Shown piece after piece: positions 34,434-46,022 of a stretch of DNA of 64,000 nt. The stretch spans positions 671,004 through 735,003 of the forward strand of contig NW_020170409.1 in NCBI RefSeq assembly GCF_000524195.1, read 5' to 3'. The stretch is from Echinococcus granulosus (Eukaryota > Platyhelminthes > Cestoda > Cyclophyllidea > Taeniidae). The first letter of the stretch is position 1; each line of letters starts with the position of its first letter. The notes beneath the pieces are model-generated. The model was not told where the DNA came from. It saw only the letters and a program-made list of their open reading frames with translations, and did no database searches. The translations under genes and the position numbers were made by a program.

Positions 34434-37400
34434 CTGAAATGAAGCGTGATTGTTGGTAAGAAGAACCGAGTTCAAATGCCACTGCATCAAATAAGGACCT
34501 AAGGAACTCGATAATGGTCTCAAAGACGAATTTGAATAGTGCTACCTTGCTTGTTTACCAAGTACGAAGCCTTGTCCTTTCCCCATGGTCTCACCACTAG
34601 TTAACGTATCAAAAGTTAAGTTGCCATGAAAGTCAGTCTTAATACATTATCAGCTCCAAAATTTCTTTGCAAAGGAGCTGGTGGTGAATTTAGTCACCGG
34701 AAAATACGTCTTCGATGGTTGTGAGCGACTTGGCGCCTGAAGGCACTGCGTACGGCACTTAGGGTGTACCTTAAGGCCAAGGGCCAAGGTTGATAATTAT
34801 CAGCGACAATGGCGGAAAAAAGTATTCTTTTGAGATAATAAACTTGCAAAAAGCTTAAATGCAGGCGTCTAACACCTGATTTTAAACATTTTTGTGCAGC
34901 ATATCCCGCAGGTATACATGTTTGATCCTGTTGCTGAGTGGCGGTCGTTGTACTTTAAGGTTCATAACTCAAGGTCTTTTTTAAGCCACAAAATAAGGTG
35001 ACAAATGCTATGGAGAACTAAAGGGTGGAGGCAACATACTACAATCCGAAAAGGTGGGACGAGTTTAGCCGAGACATTTGTTCGGGGTTTCACGTTGATT
35101 GCGCAGACACCATGTTTACAAGGAATGTCTACTCTAGATAGAAAAGTGTGTTATTAAACAAAAACAGTTTGTTGCTTTGTGGAGACGAGCAATTTCTTAA
35201 ATTAACTCATGCGATGGTTAACGGGTCAACTAGCATGCATACAGTATCAGATAATACAAACCCATAAAGCTTATTATGGGAGTTTGCACAATTTACCAAC
35301 AACTTACAAGGCATCGAGTCCCCCATAAAGAAGACTAGTCAGAACTAAAATAATATAAAGTTAGCTGATTAAAAGCTTCTGAGAGCAACTCCATCGAGCC
35401 TTGCCCCTTTTGAGTGACAAATCACGGGCCTAGCTGCTGCGTCCGGGGGCACTTAATGCGTGATTTTATGTGGTCTCATCTTAATTCTTTCAGTTTATTC
35501 CTTTAAATCTGCTCCCGTGCCACAGCTCAAGTTCCGTTGATCATGCTTCCGATAAAAAAGTGAGCCGGAAGACGTCAGAAATACCACGGGTAGGTTGCAT
35601 ATTTGGGGCAAAAAGTTTAAGGCAAGGCAAGTTCACCCGTGGAAACCGAGCTTGATCAATCAGGGTGTGTCACGGAAATTCCGCAGCACCAAACCAGGGT
35701 TGTTTAGTGAAGAACAGACCATGATTGCAAGTAGTAAGTGAATTTACAGTTTGTTAGGTCTAACAATCTCACACAAGTCAGTCTTAGAAGGCATTAACAT
35801 TGAAAAAAATACAAAACAGGTGAGCTTAAACGATTTAAGGCGCAATGCATTGAAGATTATCATAAATTTAGGCAATCCCAGCACCATGTTATGCAGACTT
35901 ACAACTTATTTGTAGTAGGAAAGGAAACTGCATCTAGAAATAGAAATAAATCGGCTTCATAGATCAGATTTTGCCCTATCCCTTTTGATTCTTAACGAAA
36001 AAGAATAAAAATGTTTACATCTACAATCACTGGAGTGTTGGAGGTTTCATGAAGACATGATATGATGATAGGCATTAAGCGACAGGGAGAGCCTGTTGAC
36101 ATGCAAACTCATATTTTGTAATAATGCAATGATGGAAGATAGTGTAATCTAGGATACGGTGCACCCATAAATACGTTTCCTCCCAGGTCTGGTTACATTA
36201 ATTCTAAATGGAAACTATCAAGTTCATTCTTTTCTAGGAAAAGTTAAATGTTAATAGTTTCTCCATGTTGTGGGTTATCCTTATTTCCTTAATTGGTAAA
36301 AGCTACCATAAATTTAAATAACGAAGACCAAAAGATAGAATAATGAAACTAAAAATTAGGAAATTAGAAAACGTGTTTGACTAGAGCTCAATTTTTTTGC
36401 AGGCAATTAGGGATTAGGGGGTCACTGCTAAGACTCACCAGCCCATCAAAGCATCAAGTGGAATGAGCTCACCTCTTGGGTTATTTCTTTCGCTCATTTT
36501 ATTCAGTGAACACGCAAATATTATTGGAGGGCTTTGCTAGTTTGCACCAATACAATCACCTAGGTCTGCCCTCCAATCCACCCACCCACAACAGCATGGC
36601 GAAATGTGCAGGAGCATGCACATTGCGGTCCAGGAGAGTAGGGACAGGAGGAACGGTCGTAAATGCCTGTACCTGCTGAAACGGCGAAAATGCCATTTTG
36701 AGTTAACGTGAAGGTTTTTTAGATTCTTGAGCGCATTATCCTTGTGACATAATCGACTGTGTTTGATTGTGATGGGAAAGAGAGCCGTATATATGTATGG
36801 ATGCACTTTAAAGTGACATTATGAATTTACCAGTTACGGTATTTACTTACTAACTCACCACTAGCCAAAATATTCATATTTGTAAAACTGCATAACATTT
36901 AAACACCAGGAGCTTTTGTTACTTGGCCCTTATTAAGTAGTGTCTTAAAAACCTGGTAAGTCTATATAAAACGGTTTGGAGGGATCGCGTTACCATGAAT
37001 GTGATGACAAAGGCAATTTTCCATTTAATAAATAGAGATGTGATCAAATTGGCTGCTTTTGGTGAAACGCTTTTGAATATATTCTGATACTTTATATTAT
37101 TATCACTTCAATGTTGCCGACACTGCAATCACATTCATCCATGTGCCTACGCTTTCATCTCAAGCGTCTCTAAGGTCTCTTAAATTCCAGCAAATCGCGA
37201 ATGCGGAAATTCACTGTAGTTTTATAATCACAGAGTAGATTGTTGCTGTTGGATAGAGGAACCAGCAACTTAAGAATACCAATTTGTCACTTCTGATATA
37301 TCTCCCAGAGACCGCTTATAGAAACTGCATTAGTTATTTTGTCAAGGCAGAATACATAATGGGATTTACTTATTGCGAATTAATGATAATTTTATGTCGG

Positions 37401-38318
37401 TTCGGTGCACTTGAACTTCTCATTAGGCCCAAATGATCAAAAGATCCGCCTCATTATTGCGGCATATTTCAGACAGTGTTCCATGTTCCATTCACCAAAC
37501 TTATATTCCCTCAAATTGTGAGAAAGTAAACCTTACCAAATCACCTCCACGATTTTTAAGCTGTGGGAATATGAAAGAGAGAGCTAAAAACAGTATTGAC
37601 AATAGTTTTGAGCTGAAATTATCGGGCTACTTTTTTTGGAATACCTGCGCCTCACATGAGAAAGATGGGGGATTTGTGAATGAATTGCACAATACGGAGG
37701 AGGCAGTCGATCAAATGACTGATTAATCAGCGGTGAACCTTCAGTAACACGTGATAATAATTCCTTTTGAATTTATGAGTACTTTAGCTGAAAAAGAAGA
37801 AATGCAAGGCTAGCTTATTGCGTCTTATGCAAACAACTCATCCCATAGCCAAAAATTTGGGTCATTAGTGAGAACCGACCTAAGCAGGAAGATCACAAAG
37901 ATCACTTAGAGCATTTAAATATTTGGTCCATAGGCACTAACAGTCATCACAATTTGAGCTCCAGATAAACAAAATCCTACCAGGCTCATAAGCATAAGCA
38001 AAAATGATTTGGATCTGGGACTAATTCGTAGCTTTTGGAATCCCCCTGTCAATGGAATGCCTGGACTAAACATGTACTGTTAGTGCCTGATTTGACAACA
38101 AAGCTGACACAAAATATTGTAAACACATTAAGACGAGTCACTCGGTAGACATGCACTGAATACTCGGACATGATTGGACGTGAGTGGACTGTGGACACTA
38201 GCATTGCGTAATAGCCATAAAACCGGATACTGGAATGGGGGTTGGGAGGATAGGAGAATGAGGCAAAAGGTTTTAAAATAGCATAGTGAACTCATTTGAT
38301 TTAAATGAAACTAATTAA

Positions 38319-38549
38319 TCACCATTTATTTGCCTTTCTCGAATTGAAGGAAAGCGCAAACGCATGCATTATTTTGGGAGTGTGTTCGCAAATATGCATC
38401 AATCTCGTCCATCCATGATACCAATGCCACAAAGCATCCACCCTTTGGCCAAAACCAGCACTTGCTTTTGCGCCAAATATTACTGAAGCTATGAACAAGA
38501 CGTAGGTTAAAATAGTGGGAACCGCCATTGAAATGAGAAGTGATTTCAT
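38319..38549 (-). other. Short ORF with signal-peptide-like start
   Basis: A 76-codon ORF begins with a true ATG. Its first about 30 residues are hydrophobic with small residues at the end (MAVPTILTYVLFIASVIFG, then AKASAG), like a secretory signal or single membrane anchor. The rest is basic with no recognised family. There is no supporting homology or context, and an ORF this short is easily found by chance. Confidence 0.15.
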
Positions 38550-39024
38550 AAGCTAGAACAGGCTTAAGGGAGTTTTTTACTTTTACCTATTTTATCGAAT
38601 ATTTCACTGTAGCCTGGCGAAATCATACGGAGCATTACACCTAGGTGATGGAATATCATCCTGCTATCACATGTCAGCACCTCTGGCTGCTTGGATGGCA
38701 GATGTGCCTGCTGGCGTGCTTCGATATGCCAGCTTCTGGAATCGTAAAAATCGCGTTCCCATTACATCAAGCATTAAATGCACATCTCACTAGCGATGTG
38801 GCTCTTCAAATGCTGTCAATGTCTAGTTTATTGTTATTCAAAACTTCTTACTGTATGAGTAGATTTCAGTAGTAGCTTTTAAGTAAAAATAGAGCAGCGA
38901 GAATTGGCGAAAACATTATAAGCGAAATAGATCAAACCGTCCCATGTTTTCACGCACACATGTAACCCCTTGATAGCCCGTTTAACGCTGCATTTGACTG
39001 CACAGCAACATAAGTCGCCGCGGA

Positions 39025-39105
39025 TCGTACCTCCACTCGGTTACACGGCCATGCCAGTAGCCCCTCAGCACTTCTGTGTAATGGTGATATTTTCTGCCAT
39101 ATTTT
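39025..39105 (+). repeat. Short dispersed repeat, copy 2
   Basis: It matches the repeat at 20765-20870 in the same orientation (GGCCATGCCAGTAG against GGCCCATGCCGGTAG, with similar flanks). It lies about 95 bp left of the fold-back element and is not clearly part of it. Confidence 0.35.
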
Positions 39106-39199
39106 GGTACTTCTTGCAACTTCATGGAGGACTCTCGAAGCTAAAAACAGTTAACGCTTAATATGCCCGTTTTGTGCAACTGGCTTCATAAGAGTAATG

Positions 39200-40045
39200 C
39201 TTGTTGTTTTGATGTTGCTTTCAGAGAGGAGGCGGGCAAACAACCGTACTTCATGACTGAGGAGTCAACGTCCTACAATTCGGAGAAAAGTTGCGTGTCC
39301 ACACCCCCGTAAACTTGTACTTGCTTTCCCCTACTTACTTATCCCAATAAACGATGAAGTCGAATCAACCTGGGTGTTCCAAGAATAAGAGGACCAGGGA
39401 AGAGATCTACGAGCTTCGTCTTACACTGGTGGCAGCGCTGGCGGACTTCCCGCCTTTCAGAGATGGAATAAACTTCGAAGACTGGCTGAAAACTGTAAAA
39501 CCAAACATCCACATCTATCCTCAATGCCAAGAAATGCCCTAAATCCTTCGCGCTTTCCCTCATGAATTATTTACTGCCTTAATCAACGCCGGCATCACCC
39601 ACGATACCAACAATGATCAATGTTGCGATAAGTTGGTCCAACAAGTCATCGATCGGGAAGAACAAACCCTCACCGGAGACTACTTCCTTCACTTCAAAAA
39701 GCTGACGAGGACGATGAAGAATACTGATCTTGATACGGCTCTGCCATACGAGAAGTTCCTGACATCCTCATATAAGCCTACAGTGAAAGAGATGACGTCG
39801 GTCAGCAAGGCGGTTAGACAAATCTGGCAGGAATGGTCGAAAGTCTCTCTGGAGAATGAGGTGGTGGTGGTGGTTCCTGGCTCACTAGTGCGAACAGTTC
39901 TTCAAGAGCTACATGAGTAAGTACAAGTTTGGGGAGTGGGGGCGTGGACACGAAACCCTTCTCCGGGTCGTAGAGCGTTGACTTCTCGGTCACAAAGTCC
40001 GATTCATCTGCCCGCCTCCTCATTGGAAGGAACACTAAATCAACA
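39200..40045. mobile_element. Compact fold-back element: inverted arms around one gag-like ORF
   Basis: A left arm (about 39200-39330) and a right arm (about 39917-40045) are inverted copies of each other over about 125 bp, roughly 75 percent identical by eye, with a 6-bp indel. Shared blocks include GAGGAGGCGGGC, GAGxAGTCAACG, GGAGAA, CGTGTCCAC and AAACTTGTACTT. Between them lies a single ORF that starts just inside the left arm and ends at the inner edge of the right arm. No transposase or reverse transcriptase is present, and no clear target-site duplication was seen. Inverted arms separate it from LTR-type TRIM elements, whose repeats are direct. It could be a non-autonomous DNA transposon that captured a gag-like gene, or two opposed copies of one repeat flanking an insertion. 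Confidence 0.6.
39354..39920 (+). pseudogene. Gag-like ORF inside the fold-back element, one in-frame stop
   Basis: The frame reads about 188 codons from ATG at 39354 with a single TAA at 39540-39542. On both sides of it the sequence looks coding and GC-rich. The first part is a helical, polar segment (INFEDWLKTVKPNIHIYP), then FPHELFTALINAGIT, then DREEQTLTGDYFLHFKKL and PYEKFLTSSYKPTVKEMTSV. The order is a short polar start, a tryptophan-containing motif and then helices with a DREEQTLTxxYFxHFKxL-like stretch. That resembles the capsid part of retrotransposon Gag, but the match is only by pattern. No zinc knuckle is seen. The one stop suggests recent loss of function, or the stop may be read through or a sequencing error. 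Confidence 0.5.
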
Positions 40046-40617
40046 AAGGTAGTACATTAGGGCACAAAAAATTTCCCTTATCACCTCTCTTAGGTATTTT
40101 GGACAAAAACAATCTTATTGTTTAGCGGCACTCGAGTATCCTCTGCATCAATGAAAGGAAACATACATCAGGAAAATTCAAAGCAAATGCAGCATGTTTG
40201 TGTACAGAGAGTCTGTCCATATTATTCAAGAACAGAACTGCATATGTTGAATAAAGATAGACATTTTCATTTAAAATAAAACCTTTCAAGTCGGGAAAGC
40301 TGCATGAGAAAACGAGTGTGGTAAAAAATAGGTTGATTTAGTCAAAAACCTCAAAATAAACCTATATATTAGCATAAAGGTCTCACAACTGTCAAAAATA
40401 TAAAAGCATTAAGTATTAACTAATTAAAATAAAGTAGGAGAAAATACCTTTTTAGTTTAATAAAATAGTTTGATTAAAATGCAGACCAGTAATATAAAAC
40501 TTTATTTTGAAATTCATGCCAGATGTATTGCCAAATAATATGTCATCGTACCCTTGTTCTATCAATTTGTCTATCGGCGGCTTACTCGAAAAACGAATTT
40601 TAGGGTTTTGTTTGAGG

Positions 40618-43600
40618 ATGTTTTACGCCCACTTTGTACTGAGTAAAAAGGGCCCGTTCTCTCGTATATGGTTGGCGGCTCACTGGGATAAAAAGCTCAC
40701 AAGGGCTCATGTCTTCGAGACTAACATTAATTCCAGTGTCGAAGCCATATTGGAGCCTAAGTTAAAGATGGCTCTCAGAACATCTGGCCATCTTCTGTTG
40801 GGCGTTGTCAGGATTTATTCACGGAAGGCAAAATATCTTTTGGCAGATTGCAATGAAATCTATGTGAAGATTAAGACTTCGTTCCGTCCAGGCGTTGTCG
40901 ATCAGCCAGATGACTCAAACCGTGAAGCTGCCTTGGCTGCGATTAATTTGCCTGAAAATATACAGGATTACGAGGCTACGATGGCTGCCTTGAAGTATGT
41001 TCTGCCACTTTCATCTATTGCTACTTAGCGCTATTAACCTTAATACAATCAACATAAACCAAAGCCGCCCAGAGGACATCACAATGCGCGAGGACTTCGG
41101 AGATGTTAATTTGGGTCGTATCGACGATGATTTCGGAGAGGGCGCTTTTGAGGAACTACCCAGCCGGGAAATGTTGCGAGGGGGTGACGGTGGCTATGAC
41201 AGTGTCTACGGTCGTGGTACGGACGCCTCGGGTCGCTTTTCTGTTCGCGAATCTGACCGACCTTCGATCCGAACCGACATAGACCCCGATGACACATTGA
41301 TTGGTGCCAAAGACAAGTCTGATAAGGTCGCTACTGGTCTTACCCCAGGTGCTGATATCGGCTTGGATGACGATGACTTCGTTGAACCTCTCTATGGTAA
41401 GCCGTCAAGGTTCTCCTTGGAAGCCCTTGTCATCTGCTTGTCATTCTGTTGTTTACATAAAAAACACGATTAAGGGGATCGATCCAGAAAACTAGTTTAT
41501 TTACTTTAAAACAAATGTTTTATAGCCGCAGTACCTTAAGACAACTTGGTTTACCAAATAATCTGGTTAAGAAGTGTCTTAAATGTGGGTTGTTGCTGTT
41601 TGCCTTAGCTGGCGACTCAGACGGCAGCTTCGGTGGGGATATAGAGCCGTCAATTTTCAATAATCCCGCTCTGTTTGAGGATGCCACTACTACCAATCAG
41701 CTGGCCACATTGGCGGAAGGGCTGACACTATCTAGCGAACCGGGTGCGACGGCTGCTGATGGAGGGATGAAGGAGGGTGGGCCCTCCATGATGGGCGTCG
41801 AAGTCATAACTCCCATTGGCCCCAAAAGCAACGGTGCTACGCCGCAGGTGCCCGACCAGCCACCGCTCCAGCCCCAGGTCACCGCTAATATGACACGCAA
41901 CATTTCAAACGATTCTGGGGCTTTCGCTCTCATGCCTATCGATGTCCCTACTGCTGTTACGGAACCACGACGGTTAGTTTCTACCTTGTACCCTGCCCAT
42001 AATTTTACTTGACATTTAACATCTACGTAACGACACGTCTCCCTTTAGTGCTGCAAAGCGGAAGCGTCGTTTAATTATTGATGAGTTGAAGTCTATTCCA
42101 AGTGACCTTATGAAGGCTCAGATGCAGGACACTTCGGAGATTGTCACCCAGTTGGATCTAGCCCCGCCCACGAAACGTCTGATGCGAATGAAAGAGACCG
42201 GCGGATTGGACAAGCTTTTTACCCTCCCCGGTCGCTCGCTCCCCTCGCGCATTCTTCAGCGCATGTTCTCTCGTAACCTTCGCACTCAACCCATCACCGA
42301 TGCTACCGGACAGGACGCGACCCCATCTTTACTGGCTCCCGACGAAAGCCGTCCTCATATTTTCTTCCGCTCGACTGCTCCGGGTCCTGCAGCATCAGCC
42401 ATCGAAGATCATCTGCTGTCCGCAGCGGCTACTCCAAGGGTAGGCTGCACATTTGACATAGCTGATTTGCATTGCCTAATTGTGGAGGCGCTGTCGTAGG
42501 TTGATTGGTATGGTGGAAGCTAATACTTCCATGGTTAATGGTAGGTCGATTATGAATATACAGAGCAGATGTGAAGCTGATGGCTTAAACCATATGAAGG
42601 GGACTTTATGACGCTGTAGTTCGTAGTTGAATCATAAAAGAATTAGAAGCTGAGGACTTTAAATTTATAACCAGAGCGTGCGTTGTTCTCTCGCACGAAT
42701 TCCCCACCTTGTGTTCCATTTTTGGCGCTCTCCGTGCTCGCTCCTCTGCTTTGACCGCATAGAGGTGGTTGAGTGTGTTAAAATTGGCCATTCGGCTAGA
42801 ACTGACGTATAGTAATATTTCATAACGATAGGAATAAATTCAATTCCATCGATAGTCCTAGATGCGAATTGCATTAGAAGAATTCACCTACCATGCGTCA
42901 CTTAAGGCGGAAGTGTGCGTTTGGTACATCAGTAGCTTTTGCTACGCTCATTTTTCTTGGAGTAAATCAATTACTAAAACGCAATGGCAAGTAGCGTTGA
43001 GGAGAAGTATTCGTATTTATTCATGTTTCCCACTTTTTGCCACCTTTCTGGATTATTCTTAGCTTCTTGGAATATAGGGAAACGTCCGTTCACCATATCA
43101 CGCTCAGAGCGGAATAGTTTCCCGCAAATATTCTTTGCAACGCTTTTAGGAATGTCTTTGGTTCGCTTGAACGTAATGCTGCTTCATTACTGGCGCTATG
43201 CAGGGGTCGAAATCAGGGTAGTTGTCAAACGTCGAAGCGATTTTAACTACTGTTATTGACCGCTGCCGATATAGACATTAACAGCAGGTGCTTTCCTTTA
43301 GTCTAGGCACGATATCCAATCGCTGTTTGCAACTGCTCCGCTTACTGATACCACTCATGTGGTGTCCTCGTTGTTTCTCTGTGCTTACAAGTTCTCAGGT
43401 AGGCTGTGAACGAATGGGAGAGATGGAAGATATGTAGTTTAGATATGAGCCGGACGCTATGGCACGGTCATGGCAATTGATTACCAAAAGAACAATATCA
43501 TTTTAATCCATGAAGTTTGATTAATTTATGTTTTTTTGTGCAAACAAAGGACCTTCTGTCAAGCTCCGGTTTTCATGCTGGAGCGCATCAGCAAGGAGGC

Positions 43601-45065
43601 GCACTTGGCCTGGACGCCATACCCGAGGAGACCATCTCCGTAAGCAATCAGTCTGGTTACCCCGGTTACCCTTCCGCCTCAGCAGACCACCATCCACACC
43701 GTCAAGGTGACAAGGCCACTGTTGATCTCCACAACGACCACCACGATCTTCTGGGTATGTCGATAAAAGTGCCTCTACTAGCTCTCGCTTGCATGCTAAC
43801 TGAACTTTCCTCTCATACTGATGCCAGGCGTCCTGGTCACGGTAGGTCGTTGGTTCAGTTCGGCGTTATTGTTTCATTTGAAAACAATGGTTTTCAACAA
43901 AAAGAACTCGTAACACGAAATCCCTAATTCCATTTTTTTCGCATGTTTAACCGCTTCTTTTACATTTAAGGGAGTGACAAGTTCTTTATTCCCTCTACCG
44001 CAGCCGATAACACCCTCACCAATCTGCATGATCCTTTTCTGGCGGCCACCGCGCGTCCAACGGACATTCCGGAGCATCACCACGTGCATCCAGGTGCCAG
44101 CGACGACGATATGGAGGACGATGACAACAATTTCCCTCTCGATGCTCAGTATCTTGAACCCCCTTCGGTTCTCTCTGAGGCCTCACAGGTATTCCTTCTA
44201 CAGAAAGCGCCTTGCAAACGACGCTAGTAATCTCTAGCCCTATCCTTTTTTACGTTCCTCGACTTTAGGGCATCCTGTTAGAACACGATTTAGACGGGAC
44301 CGGAGACCGTGGGGGTCGTGGGTCACGCGGAGGCCATGGCTTAAATTTGGCAAGTGAGTTTGGTGGGCCGAGGGACGATGAGGACACCATGCCGGCTGCT
44401 CCCTCCGTTGGTGGCGATTTGAGCCGAGAGGTATTGGGGGGTGAGGAGATTGAAGAGGAGCGACGCTTGGAGAAGCGCTCCAAGGACATGCTGCGTCGAC
44501 TGCGAGCACACGTTGCGCAGCATGGCTGGGGTGAAACTGGCATCTCGTTGCTGGCGATGTGTGAGGGAAATAGCAAGAAACAGGTGAGTCGGCGTCGATG
44601 TAAACACCCTTCATTCGTGCGACACTGCATCCAATTTTTTAAAGCGGTGACGTTCTTGCCCGTTGCACACTATTCTTCAAATGGTATCTGAGTTTTGTTA
44701 CTTGGGCTTATCCTTGAGATCCTACAGGTAAAAAATGTTCTGTTGTACCCGGCTGCTTCACAACTGAGTGGTAGGAATATGGACTCTTCGATCACCTTCA
44801 TTACCTTTTCTACTCAACAGGTTTTCGTCTTCTATTCCTAAAAAGTAATGACGTAGTAATTGCATTACTCTGTCCAAATTCATAGTTTGTGTCAGATTTT
44901 TATTTCCTTCACCTGCCTTTATGATGTATTTTGCAGGCGGCTTCCAAGTTCTACACAATGCTTCTCTTGCGGAAGCAAGGCTCCGTGCGGTTGTTCCAGG
45001 ATGCGCCCTATTCGGATATCCGGGTGTGTCGAGGTCCCGCGTTTGTCGGACCCGCGGAGACGTGA
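40618..45065 (+). CDS. RAD21: Cohesin kleisin subunit RAD21/SCC1
   Basis: RAD21 closes the SMC1-SMC3 cohesin ring and is cut by separase at anaphase. Exons: 40618-40994, 41029-41396, 41609-41972, 42049-42439, 43550-43754, 43971-44188, 44269-44583 and 44937-45065; introns 34, 212, 76, 1110, 216, 80 and 353 nt; 788 residues (human 631). The N-terminal SMC3-binding domain is very well conserved: [52 protein letters not shown]. The middle region keeps [21 protein letters not shown] and [13 protein letters not shown]. The C-terminal winged helix that binds SMC1 is [20 protein letters not shown] with [12 protein letters not shown]. Residues REMLR ending at Arg 176 fit the separase consensus ExxR and align with the human Arg 172 site. 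The extra length is in exons 5-7: His/Asp-rich and Gly/Arg-rich linker. Confidence 0.97.
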
Positions 45066-46022
45066 TGGCAGCACTTCCTGCATTCACCCATTGCAACCTT
45101 TTATGTATCCTCTGACTGCTTTATAAAGCGCTCCTGTCTATTGTCATCACGCCACTCCAAGATGTCTTGCTTTTACCATAGTAATCCCGGGCATACGCAC
45201 TCACATATGCATTCAGGCAGACATCAGTATGTATGTATTTTTAGTGTATCTGTTCCACTATTTGTAACGATTTAGCGATACAGTTGTTCAGACCTAACAA
45301 CTTTGGCTTTTGGTAACTCCGGTTTGTCGGGTTAGATGCGAAGATGTTACTCTGAATGAGGAGTTTTCTTCACTTATTTGGATCAACGTTATGTGTATTC
45401 TTGGGGCAAGTGCGTGGAAGTGAATGTCGGGCTTTTTGTCACTGCCACAACTTAGTAGAAGCTATAGCCGTCTGACAGTCATTCTAATGGCGTGTGCGCC
45501 TGTAATGTACTGAGGTGAACCGCATATGAAACAAAAAAACTGGTGGCTGAGCATGGAGCAGCTCGGCGGTGGGGGGATTCCTCTAGGCTACTTTTGGGCC
45601 ATTAGTTCTTACAAACTGCATAACTTTTACGATCAGGCATACAGTGGATAAAAAGGCGCCAAAAGTTGCAAGGAACTGTTGTAATATGGGCAAGTAGAGG
45701 GAGGCCTACTCATTTTTGGCAATTTGTTAAAAGTTCAGGGAGTAAAAATCTCCTGTAAGCAGTCAGTGGAGGGAGACTGGTTAGTTCCTGCGAGTAGCTC
45801 TCCATTTGGAGCTTGTGACGGATGCAATTCCTTGCCGCGTTGGTGAGAAAAGTGACGGCTTCATTCTTGGAGAGCTTTCAGGACGCAAAAAACAATAAAT
45901 ATGGTCACTAAGATTAACGACAACTAAGAACAATCCGTTCTTGCTACTTGTAGATTTTCAGTAAAACAACAGCATTGCATTTTTACATAGATGAATAATC
46001 TCAAACGGATTTCAGAGAACTG
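45066..46022. other. Intergenic region between convergent RAD21 and the minus-strand helical-repeat gene
   Basis: This carries the 3' flanks of both genes. An AATAAA at 45894-45899 on the plus strand is a distant candidate signal for RAD21. No other feature was seen. Confidence 0.5.

Larger units (their letters stand above)
34434..39199. other. Spacer, no gene recognised
   Basis: About 4.8 kb of AT-rich sequence may contain undetected 5' exons of the minus-strand gene at 31-34 kb. One 76-residue minus-strand ORF with a hydrophobic N terminus (38319-38549) and one repeat copy (39025-39105) are listed separately. Nothing else could be supported. Confidence 0.45.

Noticed and set aside
39200..40045. 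Reading the 39.2-kb element as an LTR-type TRIM
   Set aside because: TRIM elements have direct terminal repeats; here the two arms match only when one is reverse-complemented.
44240..44630. Three overlapping minus-strand ORFs of 88-124 codons
   Set aside because: They are antisense shadows of RAD21 exon 7, which is GC-rich and lacks stops on the other strand.
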